Of a stretch of DNA of 64,000 nt, positions 45,462 through 57,000 are shown in pieces (positions within the stretch are counted from its first letter, which is position 1; the number at the start of each line of letters is the position of its first letter). Where the stretch lies: NCBI GenBank assembly GCA_021234155.1, contig JAJEKV010000181.1:618001-682000 (forward strand). The letters run 5' to 3'. This stretch comes from Isoetes taiwanensis (lineage: Eukaryota; Streptophyta; Lycopodiopsida; Isoetales; Isoetaceae). The position numbers and the translations under genes were made by a program. The notes under the pieces are model-generated. The model worked only from the letters and a program-made list of their open reading frames with translations, did no database searches and was not told where the DNA came from.

Positions 45462-47044
45462 TGTGACGTTCCACATATTTATACGCCTTTTTAAGTATAA
45501 ATACGTGACACGTCACTATGAATAATTAATGGCACATTAATTATTCATAAGCTAAGGTTAAATTATAAAGGTGGAAACCTAACCTTAAACCCTAATTCGA
45601 TTTAAGGCTTAATCTAATATTAAAAGGGCCTAAAATACCAAATTAGTTAATATTAGCCAACCCGGAGCTGCCACCTGGCCCAAATCGATTGGGCAAGGCA
45701 GGGTTTCCATTTTGGACACCCAAATTAGGGCTTTTGTGCCCCAATTCGAATTAGGAGCAATTGGAGATGGGGAGGAGGAGCAGCGTGCCGGGCACCCTTC
45801 AAAAATCGAGATGGAGCCATCCCAAGCCCGATTCGACGGTTAGTCTGTAGCTTAGTTGTGTTATCTGTAGGGTAGCGCCCCTGTTGGGCACTTGTTGTGT
45901 TCATTTCTTCTGTTCTCTCTATGCTTTACCTGTAGGAACTAACCCTTGATTGCAAAGGTGAGTTCTCTTTATCTCGATTCTCGGTCTTGCTCTTAAAGGA
46001 TGGATTGATAGTTCTTTGCATAGTATTACTCTTGAAATGGGGGAAATAAGGGGGTAGAGACCTCGAGCCGTGTTTATTAGTATGCTCCTAGGTAGATCCC
46101 CTATTTCCCATTAGTTGCTGACTGTGTACAAGAGACCACGAAGTCGTGGATGCTATGGAGTGACTTAGCACCAAACAAGGGACACAGTGGTGAAGTGGGG
46201 GTGGGGTCTTGCACGAACATAAAAGGCTCCCGAGACTCCTACAATGGACTAGGCCTAATAGCCAGCCCCGGTGAGCTAGGGCGATCCAGGCGGGTATGGG
46301 TCCGACACTCCACGGGTACGAGGTGTGTGACCCGCATGGGGCATCCCGTACTTTGAGTAGATTTAGGGCGAGTAAGCTCTGCACGGATGCGGGGGTCGCT
46401 GATGCGGCACGTATTCTCTAGTCCACCCATGGAACCACTGTGATCCTGGAAGGGGACGCATCCCCGACCTGCCTCATCGGACGGGGCTTCATGAACCCTG
46501 TAGTAGGCTCGAAGGGTGATACCTTGAGTCTGCGTATCCGGAAGGCTATAGTGACGCCATAGCATGATTCGACTCATCTGCAAAGTGTGCACAGGAGGGG
46601 CGGATGGAGTGGACAACCCTAGCCGATGTTCTATGCCAGCCAACGCCAGGTTATATCTCTGTCTGCTGATCTCTTGAGACCGAGCCATCAGTCTATCCTT
46701 ACAGGAGTCTGAACCGGGGTAGAACCTGGGGTTTGGGGTGTTTTCCTTAGGATTAGATGCATATTCTTTGCCGTTAGTACTTGGATGGATGTGCCACCCT
46801 TCGTGGTGGTTATTTATATATATGATTTATGCTGTGTGCTAACATGTATTCACGCTTCCGCGACTTAGGAGCCCCATTGAAGGCGTGGGCCGAATGACAC
46901 CTCCGTGTCCTTCACCCGGGAATCTTTCTATAGACGGTCCGAGTTAGACGGAGGGCCCCGCTCATGGTGAGCTGATTGCCATGGGAGGGGGAAGTCCCCG
47001 TATGTATACATCCGGAGCGCCGTATATATTCAGGGAGCGTCACA
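45462..47044 (+). repeat. Ty3/Gypsy 3' LTR, 1583 bp
   Basis: It starts TGTGACGTTCC directly after the polypurine tract and ends GGAGCGTCACA, giving inverted termini TGTGACG/CGTCACA. It is longer than average but within the range of plant Gypsy LTRs. The five bases after it (tattc) are the candidate TSD; its partner beside a 5' LTR was not found in the window. Confidence 0.8.
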
Positions 47045-47058
47045 TATTCTGTAGCAGG

Positions 47059-47470
47059 GAAAATGATGTAGAAGTGTGGTCTGAATTGTCCCTTGGTTCA
47101 GCAGAGAAAATTGAAGAGAGGGAACGGTTTGGAGGCACATTTCGCAGGAATTTTCTGGAGCATAGCAGAAGGCATGCAGGCCATGAGATTGTGGATTTTG
47201 TAACTAGTGGCAATAGGCTGTTCATAGCCAGAGATGAGCTTCAAGGAGTTGAGATTTGGGAATCGAAATTTGGCAGCGTCAAGACCATTCAAAAAAACAG
47301 GGCTGTTGTGAGGACTCTTTCTTTCTTCTCTGTATTACATCTAATTTGCCCAAGGATCCCATGAGAAATCAGCTTTTCATCTATCTGATAAGCCCGGATT
47401 GGAATTGAAATGTCCTGCTTCTTCTGAATTTAAGCCATCCTCTGAATTCCTCCAATTCGATTTGAAATAA
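47059..47470 (+). pseudogene. host exon(s) beside the LTR, unrecognised
   Basis: After 'ttctgtagcag', an acceptor-like edge just outside the LTR, the frame runs from about 47059 to 47364: NDVEVWSELSLGSAEK, RFGGTFRRNFLEHS, HEIVDFVTSGNRLFIARDEL and GVEIWES. A second open piece in the next frame (about 47345-47470; EKSAFHLSDKPGLELK, ending TAA) may be joined through a short GT-AG intron beginning 'gtgagg' near 47310. The text looks like a conserved folded protein but I cannot name it. The LTR probably inserted into the preceding intron. Confidence 0.5.
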
Positions 47471-47698
47471 CCTGCGGTTTTGTCAATCAATTAAAAATGC
47501 AAAACACAAAAAAAATTGAAGCAATTACAATCTTAATGCATCTTACCCGCTGATCTGTGTTCAATTCTTTACATGCAAGACAGATTTAGTTGCCATATAT
47601 CTGTGTTCGACTTATGTGCAAAACAGGAAGGACGATGGCGTGCCCAAAATGCCTTCCCGCAATCTCAACCTATTGAAAAAAAAAACAGAGGCATGTGA

Positions 47699-47941
47699 GT
47701 ATGGATCTACATCGGCCAGAGCAAATTTTTTAAGAAGGACTCGGACTTACCAATTGTTTCCTGAGCCCAAATCTATGCCAGCGGGGATTTTGGAGGCCTG
47801 GACTCTGACCTTTGTTTGCCTGATGAAATTTTTCGAGCGATAAATCAGAGGAAACGCCTCTCAATTCCGACACCTGCAGCTGTGAAGAAGAGGCAGTTGT
47901 GTGAAGATCGAAAGATTGAGACGCCTTCTCAGCTCCGATAG
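47699..47941 (+). pseudogene. C-terminal exon of unknown gene, one TGA
   Basis: An open frame reads IGQSKFFKKDSDLPIVS, then TGA at 47762-47764, then AQIYASGDFGGLDSDLCLPD, FRAINQRKRLSIPTPAAVKK and a TAG at 47939-47941. The TGA sits where a Trp would read well. A poly(A)-signal-like AATAAA occurs about 25 bases after the stop. It may belong to the same gene as 47059-47470. No domain recognised. Confidence 0.45.
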
Positions 47942-48557
47942 ATCGGCATCATTTTCCAATCAATAAAATTCTTCAACATAACTCCGTTTAAAACGTCTTG
48001 AAAAGGCTCCTTTCCTTTACCAGTCTTTCTGTCTATAATCCTATCTTTCTGTAAAACTCCCAATCGACTGTATGCAGGCAAGACCTCAATCCGACTCAAT
48101 CTTCATTTGCAAAGCGCCGGAGGAAGAGGAAGAACGAAAATTTTTTTGCTTTTCTTGAAAAGCTCTTTAATCAAAGCCGTAGAAACTTAATTACAAGCAT
48201 TGATTAACAGTGGCTGTCTTGGATATCTAAAAATATAATATTTTTGCGGAAACCCTACCGTGTGAAAACCCTTCCGGTTTTCACGGAAATTTGGAAGGGT
48301 TTCCACATCTGAAAATGGGAAGGGTTTCAATTTTTTCTTTAATAACCCCAAATCGGGGGGAGATAGTGTGAGCGTCAAATACATGTATCAACCTTACTTT
48401 AAAAAAAAAATTATTTACTTCATTAAACCAAATTGCTTGCCAACAATATGTTTGAAATGTCTTATCACCTATTGAAATTTGATGATGCAATATTGCCACT
48501 AGATGTCAAGATGATGTATCCTCCTTTGCATGCCAACAACAATGGAACGGGGCATGC

Positions 48558-48794
48558 TCAAAAAAGTAAAAAATGGCAAACATAAAAACATTTAGCCAAA
48601 CTTAAAGAATGTTTACCCCATAACCAAATATATGCAGACATATTGTGATATTCCTCATTCCGTCTGTTCACACAAGTGCTCACTGCCTCCAAATTGAGCC
48701 ATGGAGATAGATTCGAAAAGTGCAAGAGGACAGACTCTGCCAGTGTTGCCAGCTCTGAGTTATTGAGGATAGACTCTTCAGCACTGCCTGACAT
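48558..48794 (-). CDS. first exon-like ORF, unknown (MSGSAEESILNN...)
   Basis: A minus-strand ATG at 48792-48794 opens MSGSAEESILNNSELATLAE, continuing through HFSNLSPWLNLEAVSTCVNR. The reading remains protein-like to about 48640 and then becomes intron-like, so the true exon is probably shorter than the frame. The first 80 bases and the upstream 95 bases (48715-48889) are repeated at 53368-53542, where the frame is cut after HF. I do not recognise the gene. A Helitron-like terminus lies 96 bases upstream of the ATG. Confidence 0.4.
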   Translation of the reverse strand: MSGSAEESILNNSELATLAESVLLHFSNLSPWLNLEAVSTCVNRRNEEYHNMSAYIWLWGKHSLSLAKCFYVCHFLLF

Positions 48795-51539
48795 TTGAAC
48801 CTATCAGAGCATGCTATGCAGAGTTGGTCCGGCCTCACTAGCCACTGCATATGATGTTGCGCACAGATTCAATAGAAATTCTAGGATCACTAGTAACGGG
48901 TGCCCGGCGTTGCCGGGCATAAATGCGATTATATTGTAGGTAGCCATGAAGTTGTAGACGTCTATAAAGCACCCTGTTAAAATTTGAAATAATAAAAATG
49001 AGAGGGAGATGATTTTAGCTAATGTCATTTAAAGATTAGTGTACTTGAGAAATGTTCATAAGAGCATGAGTTGAAAAGTGCAACTTTGAATTTGTGCAAT
49101 GAAGCTTCGTCTTGAGAATATGGTCACTAAATTTCGATATTTAACGACTCAATATTTAAGTAATGGCATTGATATCCATATATTTCAATTTTTACATTCC
49201 ATCCTATATCAAAATTGTATAAAATTGCATCTCATTCTAAGTTGCAAAATGATTAACCTATAATGCAAGTTTGCCTGTGTTTTAAGAGTAAGATTAAGTG
49301 GTGATAAACTTGCATGCCATAGAACCAACATTTTTTAATTGCCGTTGATAGTGGCATATATTTGCTCATATCGAGTTGCGTCATGATTGATCTATAATGC
49401 AAGCCCAAGCTCAACAAAATGTTGAAGCAGGCATGAATGTCCTTTCAATCACCTTTCAATCGAGCAAAGAAAGCATGAGCAACGGTAAATAGAGATGGTC
49501 TTGGTTTTCATGGTTAATCTACAAATTCTCACTCGATGCACGCTTTGGTGCTCTCCTCTTACATATGTTCTTGGTTTGCATAGTTAAACTACAAATTCTC
49601 ACTTTCGATCCAGTCATGCATCATCTAAGTCATTTGGGAAAACCCAAGCACAATGTAAAACTTTTTATTTATGGTCATATGGAGACCAATTGCTCGTTTT
49701 TTCTATGTGCAAACATGCACAAAATTCATTGTCTCTCATATACAACAAACTGGGTCGGACCATCAAAATTCACTCAAACCATCGAAATCCATTGTACATA
49801 TTGCAAACCTAATACACACGTTGCACAAAATTCATTGTCGCTCATATCCAACGAACCGGTCAAACCATGAAAATTCACTTTGAAACCATCGAATTCAATG
49901 TACATATTGCAACCCTAATACACATGTTGCATTTTAGCATAAGTGAAAACTATAAGTAGCAAAATATTTGGTATATACGTTTTACCGAGCATCATGTGAA
50001 ACACTTTGATGCAGATTAAACCTGTTGCGAAATACCGATTTGAAATCAAATACAAATTCCAGAGATCCTAGACTTCAATAACCCTAATCAACTCCTATAA
50101 ACATAAGAAAATATGATTGCTAGAAGCAGCAAAGAAACTTGCATGCCATAGATGGAACATTCTATTCTTGCACTCTTTTGATGGCATATATTTGCTCATA
50201 TTGAGTTGCATCATGATTAAGCTATAATGCAAGCTTGCTTGTGTTTTAAGAGTAAGACGACCAACCTGCTAGAAGTGGCAGTAACTTGCATGTCATAGAA
50301 CCAACATTTCATGCTTCAATACATGAATGTCCTTTTAATCAGAGCAGCAAAGCATGAGGGGTTGAACTGTTTTAAAAAGCAACAGTAATAGAAGAAGCTT
50401 CTGTTGTGAGTAGCAAAATATTTAGTACACCTGTTGTCTTCACTTGAGCATCATTTTAGGAAGTCCTTGACCTCATAGACCATAAGAATCTCCATAAACA
50501 TAAGAGAGCATGATATATATGAATCATGATGCAGTTAAACATGGCAGACGAAACACTGGCCTGAAATCAAATACAAATTTCAGAAAATCCTTGACCTCAT
50601 AGACCCTAAGAATCCCCATAAACATAAGAGAGCATGATTGAAGCTTAAAAAAGTGAAGCATTAAAGCATCCTTACGTTGTGTTTTAAGAGTAGAACAAAT
50701 CATGCCATAGAATCAACATTTTATACTTAGTAGTTTTTTGGTGTCAAATATTTGCTCATATCGAGGTGCATCATGATCGAGCTACAATGCAAGCCAAGGC
50801 TCAACAAATATTGGAGTGGACATGAATGTCCTTTAATTTAGAGTCCCAACGCATGAGAGCTTGAACTGTAAAATAAAAATAGAGGACAATACAATTAGTA
50901 AATGTATTTCATTGGCCTGATAGCAGAAAAGATTGGTCTCACGTGAATGGGCTGAGCATATGTTACCTGAATGTTTTTGCATTGACTTTGTTCCAACACC
51001 AACTCAAACCTATGGGACACCTAGAATGCCCTTAGGTTATGTTCATATGAAGTTCAAGAGTGTGTAGAACGTGCTCCAACAGTTCTGAAATGTTTGTTCC
51101 GTTTAATAATTGCCTCTTCTAATCTTGATATGTAGCACGAAAGGTAGCATATGATCCTCCATGCCCACTAAGATACAAACTCATGAAGCTCCAACATTTC
51201 TTTGTATCTTCCAATTAGAAAAATAAAGCTGCAAGGTTGTATGATTTTGGCTATGGCCAATTAATAAATGTCCCATCAATGTTTAACAATGTTTAAAATA
51301 GAATGTAACAGCTAGATAAGCTGATTCAAATACAATAAGCCTGCTAAGGAGACTGAGATTTTTATTTTTCAATTACGTGTATCACAATATATTGCATCCA
51401 AGAAAATTCAATAGAAACACATTCCAGGAAGGATACAGTTTCAAAAAAGGAATCGAAAATGTGGTTATGACAATGCAGCAGTAGATGGATAAAAGATATT
51501 AAAAGAATTTACAAATATTCATGATTCAACCATATATTC

Positions 51540-51645
51540 TAGTACTCAGATAACGCTCACAAACTAAAGTGAGTCATCCCGCCTAATCCAAGACTCAGAT
51601 ACCGCTCACAAACTAAAGTGAGTCATCCTGCCTAATTTCCAAATA
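51540..51645 (+). repeat. 47-bp direct repeat, two copies
   Basis: 'cgctcacaaactaaagtgag' with its flanks occurs twice in tandem; the counterpart in copy 2 is at about 56720-56820. Confidence 0.85.
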
Positions 51646-53194
51646 CGCATATCAAAGAATAAGGCAAGGATTAGAAAATGCCTGATATAATAATTACCTC
51701 CGTTGTTAAAAAATCGTGTTGGTCTGCACCTGCCAAATACAAAGAATAAATAATTGTCTCCTCAACCAAACATGCTCAGCCAAAGATGCCATAAACGTGA
51801 AGAATAACAGATGAAATACCATCTTGCTAATAATCATCTTGCTAATAGTTTATAGAACAGAGAAGAGAAAGGCCGGGAGATCACTCCATGATTTTGTACA
51901 TGCTTGCATCCACTCAAGCCTAGGACCCTAATATCGAACAAATATTATGCAAAAGCCTAGATGCCCGAGGAACAATGAACGTGGTGTAGGGATTATCCCG
52001 GAGAAACAATGTCTTGAAAAGAATCGATCTGAACCTTCCCTTGTTTACAACAGATGAAAACAGATGAAAGGCTCTAGAATACAACATATGCAAAGGCTCG
52101 AATATGTCATAAGAATCCATCTAAGATTTAATGCCTCGGGACCCATAGTCTACCATTTACTAAAAACTCTATATTTAAAAAATTAAAAGCTAGTATAACA
52201 TTTGGAAAACAAAGTCATCGGGTTATTTGAGTCATATATGATTACTGCGTGAACCTTCAGATTGTGCAGACTATGAATTTCATATTGCCATGTAGAGCCG
52301 CTATAGATGAGCTTTAGCTTGAATTTTAGTGGAAGTATGTGCACACATAGGCTATTGCCAAAGCCTACAAAAAAGAAAAACAGATTAGATTAGCACACAA
52401 TGACATGGTATCTAATCTTTAGCAAAGTGCCTGGTGGAAGATCCATTTAACTTCAAGCATAAGAAGGAAGAAGACACTATAAATGCAAAACTCCCAATGA
52501 CGGAGAATAACTATAAGAAGACCATATTCATCCCAAATATTTGAACAAAACTCTGAACCTTGATGTGATATTATGTACATCTTGAATATTTGAACAGAGG
52601 AATATAGACCACAGTGGCAAATGCAACGAACCAAAAAAAATATAACCCTTTGAATCTTCACATTATTGTTCAATAAAACAACCATAGGAGGAGTAAAAAG
52701 TTCCTACAGTGAAGCAACTTCCAAACAAAGAATGTCATGCTGAAGTCAACTGAAAGCTTCTATCATAAAATGGGAAGCAATGGAGTTGTTTACCTAGAGT
52801 GGTAGAATATCTGCAACTGCGCAAAGAAATGTTGCTATGTTTTGGTTGACCTTTCAACTACCGAACCAAGCCACCATAGACCTACTAAAACCATCTCCAC
52901 AATGCCCTTGCAAGCAAAGGAAAGGATTCAATATACATGTATATTTGGTAGGGAGTAAATGACTACCTCATCTTGAATGCATCTGACGTTATTTCATCTG
53001 ATAGAAGCTCCATGATTATCCCATGCAGTTCGAACCCTAGGATATGAATCAACGCTTAGAATATCTAGAATTCAAAAAAGGCTACCGTAGCAAGTTTTGT
53101 GGTACAGTTTCGGTGAAAACTTAGAGTCTATAAAATTGAATACCTACAAAGGGACTTCTGACATTCTTGATTGAGCTACTTTATTCTAAAATTT

Positions 53195-53345
53195 CTTCCA
53201 AAGCTGCATCCCTTCTGCGGATCTGATGCAAACGGCATGCAAACGACATCCTTCCTGCAGATCCAAAGCCGCATGATCCCTCTTGCATGATCCAAAGCCA
53301 CATCCCTCCTGCGGATCTGATGCAAACGGCATGCAAATGGTGGTG
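53195..53345 (+). repeat. short tandem repeat, GCATCC..CTGCGGATCTGATGC
   Basis: Imperfect ~37-bp units with 'ctgcggatctgatgcaaacg' and 'gatccaaagcc'. The counterpart in copy 2 is at 58430-58565. Confidence 0.7.
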
Positions 53346-53542
53346 CACAGATCATGCCCACAAAGCCGAAAAGTGCAAGAGGACAGACTCTGCCAGTGTT
53401 GCCAGCTCTGAGTTATTGAGGATAGACTCTTCAGCACTGCCTGACATTTGAACCTATCAGAGCATGCTATGCAGAGTTGGTTCGGCCTCACTAGCCACTG
53501 CATATGATGTTGCGCACAGATTCAATAGAAATTCTAGGATCA

Positions 53543-54024
53543 TATCTTCAGGAGGTAATGGATATACGCACTCAATTGTATCCCCCAACACTTCATTGAT
53601 ATGTACCACTATATAGTTTGTCAACATGCTTATTACTGCTAAGGTTTTCCCTCGAAAACCCTTAAGGGGTTTTTTAATCCTGGACAGTAATATGTCTGCT
53701 ATGTTATTTTTTGATTGGGACCCATAGGCCTATTGTTCTACATGGACAATAAAACCCCATTCAATTCATTTCAATTCAATTCTTAACTAGGGTGTCTTCT
53801 ATAGACATGTACAACAAAGTTAAGAAGCAACCATGACTATCTCAATCCCAATACTTATGTACAAATGGAATTGGTAGAAAGCTAAAAGGTGCAACGATCT
53901 TTTGCTTCATGCAATGCATTGAATTTAATTCTATTGAATTGATTTGAATTGGTTTTTAATGTTCTCAGAGACTGGTCTATGGGACACAATACAATGTGTA
54001 GCAATAAATGCCAAATAGTAGATA
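53543..54024. other. 482-bp segment unique to copy 2, imperfect foldback
   Basis: It contains an imperfect inverted pair: 'gggacccatag...attcaattcatttcaattcaa' near 53719-53780 against 'ttgaattgatttgaattgg...ctatgggacac' near 53935-53990. The part at 53637-53690 ('aaggttttccctcgaaaacc') is related, inverted, to 58845-58900. It has no coding sequence. Confidence 0.6.
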
Positions 54025-57000
54025 CTAGTAACGGGTGCCCGGCGTTGCCGGGCATAAATGCGATTATATTGTAGGTAGCCATGAAGTTGTAGACGTCTAT
54101 AAAGCACCCTGTTAAAAATTGAAATAATAAAAATGAGAGGGAGATGATTTTAGCTAATGTCATTTAAAGATTAGTGTACTTGAGAAATGTTCATAAGAGC
54201 ATGAGTTGAAAAGTGCAACTTTGAATTTGTGCAATGAAGCTTCGTCTTGAGAATATGGTCACTAAATTTCGATATTTAACGACTCAATATTTAAGTAATG
54301 GCATTGATATCCATATATTTCAATTTTTACATTCCATCCTATATCAAAATTGTATAAAATTGCATCTCATTCTAAGTTGCAAAATGATTAACCTATAATG
54401 CAAGTTTGCCTGTGTTTTAAGAGTAAGATTAAGTGGTGATAAACTTGCATGCCATAGAACCAACATTTTTTAATTGCCGTTGATAGTGGCATATATTTGC
54501 TCATATCGAGTTGCATCATGATTGATCTATAATGCAAGCCCAAGCTCAACAAAATGTTGAAGCAGGCATGAATGTCCTTTCAATCACCTTTCAATCAGAG
54601 CAGCAAAGCATGAGCAACGGTAAATAGAGATGGTCTTGGTTTTCATGGTTAATCTACAAATTCTCACTCGATGCACGCTTTGGTGCTCTCCTCTTACAGA
54701 TGTTCTTGGTTTGCATAGTTAAACTACAAATTCTCACTCGATCCAGGCTGTCTGCATCATCTAAGTCAGCTGGGAAAACCCAAGCACAATGTAAAACTTT
54801 TTATTTATGGTCATATGGAGACCAATTGCTCGTTTTTTCTATGTGCAAACATGCACAAAATTCATTGTCTCTCATATACAACAAACTGGTCAGACCATCA
54901 AAATTCACTCAAACCATCAGAATCCATTGTACATATTGCAAACCTAATACACACGTTGCACAAAATTCATTGTCGCTCATATCCAACGAACTGGTCAAAC
55001 CATGAAAATTCACTGAAACCATCAGAATTCAATGTACATATTGCAACCCTAATACACATGTTGCATTTTAGCATAAGTGCAAACTATAAGTAGCAAAATA
55101 TTTGGTATATACCTGTTTCTGCGCCTGAGCATCATGTGAAACACTTTGATGCAGTTAAACCTGTTGCAGGAAATACCGATTTGAAATCAAATACAAATTC
55201 CAGAGATCCTGGACTTCAATAACCCTAATCAACTCCTATAAACATAAGAAAATATGATTGCTAGAAGCAGCAGTAACTTGCATGCCATAGATGGAACATT
55301 CTATTCTTGCACTCTTTTGATGGCATATATTTGCTCATATTGAGTTGCATCATGATTAAGCTATAATGCAAGCTTGCTTGTGTTTTAAGAGTAAGACGAC
55401 CAACCTGCTAGAAGTGGCAGTAACTTGCATGTCATAGAACCAACCTGCTAGAAGTGGCAGTAACTTGCATGTCATAGAACCAACATTTCATGCTTCAATA
55501 CATGAATGTCCTTTTAATCAGAGCAGCAAAGCATGAGGGGTTGAACTGTTTTAAAAAGCAACAGTAATAGAAGAAGCTTCTGTTGTGAGTAGCAAAATAT
55601 TTAGTACACCTGTTGTCTTCACTTGAGCATCATTTTAGGAAGTCCTTGACCTCATAGACCATAAGAATCTCCATAAACATAAGAGAGCATGATATATATG
55701 AATCATGATGCAGTTAAACATGGCAGACGAAACACTGGCCTGAAATCAAATACAAATTTCAGGAAATCCTTGACCTCATAGACCCTAAGAATCCCCATAA
55801 ACATAAGAGAGCATGATTGGAGCTTAAAAAAGTGAAGCATTAAAGCATCCTTACGTTGTGTTTTAAGAGTAGAACAAATCATGCCATAGAATCAACATTT
55901 TATACTTAGTAGTTTTTTGGTGTCAAATATTTGCTCATATCGAGGTGCATCATGATCGAGCTACAATGCAAGCCAAGGCTCAACAAATATTGGAGTGGAC
56001 ATGAATGTCCTTTAATTTAGAGTCCCAACGCATGAGAGCTTGAACTGTAAAATAAAAATAGAGGACAATACAATTAGTAAATGTATTTCATTGACCTGAT
56101 AGCAGAAAAGATTGGTCTCACGTGAATGGGCTGAGCATATGTTACCTGAATGTTTTTGCATTGACTTTGTTCCAACACCAACTCAAACCTATGGGACACC
56201 TAGAATGCCCTTAGGTTATGTTCATATGAAGTTCAAGAGTGTGTAGAACGTGCTCCAACAGTTCTGAAATGTTTGTTCCGTTTAATAATTGCCTCTTCTA
56301 ATCTTGATATGTAGCACGAAAGGTAGCATATGATCCTCCATGCCCACTAAGATACAAACTCATGAAGCTCCAACATTTCTTTGTATCTTCCAATTAGAAA
56401 AATAAAGCTGCAAGGTTGTATGATTTTGGCTATGGCCAATTAATAAATGTCCCATCAATGTTTAACAATGTTTAAAATAGAATGTAACAGCTAGATAAGC
56501 TGATTCAAATACAATAAGCCTGCTAAGGAGACTGAGATTTTTATTTTTCAATTACGTGTATCACAATATATTGCATCCAAGAAAATTCAATAGAAACACA
56601 TTCCAGGAAGGATACAGTTTCAAAAAAGGAATCGAAAATGTGGCTATGACAATGCAGCAGTAGATGGATAAAAGATATTAAAATAATTTACAAATATTCA
56701 TGATTCAACCATATATTCTAGTACTCTGTATACTGCTCACAAACTAAAGTGAGTCATCCTGCCTAATCCAGTACTCTGTATACCGCTCACAAACTAAAGT
56801 GAGTCATCCTGCCTAATTTCCAAATACGCATATCAAACAATAAGGCAAGGATTAGAAAATGCCTGATATAATAATTACCTCCGTTGTTAAAAAATCGTGT
56901 TGGTCTGCACCTGCCAAATACAAAGAATAAATAATTGTCTCCTCAACCAAACATGCTCAGCCAAAGATGCCATAAACGTGAAGAATAACAGATGAAATAC

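Larger units (their letters stand above)
48715..53367 (+). repeat. 4.65-kb tandem duplication, copy 1
   Basis: It runs from 'gaaaagtgcaagagg' to 'gcccacaaagcc' and is followed directly by copy 2 starting with the same 'gaaaagtgcaagagg'. Most differences from copy 2 are tiny. No gene lies inside beyond the minus-strand ORF at the left edge. Confidence 0.93.
48890..53367 (-). mobile_element. Helitron-like element, copy 1 (3' end defined)
   Basis: On the minus strand the left edge reads GCCCGGCAACGCCGGGC (hairpin, 48901-48919), then ACCCGTTA, then CTAG followed by T. A GC hairpin 8-12 bases before CTAG, with insertion between A and T, is the canonical Helitron 3' end. The 5' end (TC) is not certain; the shared sequence ends at 53367. 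There is no Rep/helicase ORF, so it is non-autonomous. The interior is AT-rich with a 47-bp direct repeat at 51540-51640. Confidence 0.65.

Noticed and set aside
46088-46688. Overlapping ORFs on both strands in 46.1-46.7 kb
   Set aside because: They lie inside the Gypsy LTR, overlap each other and show no domain.
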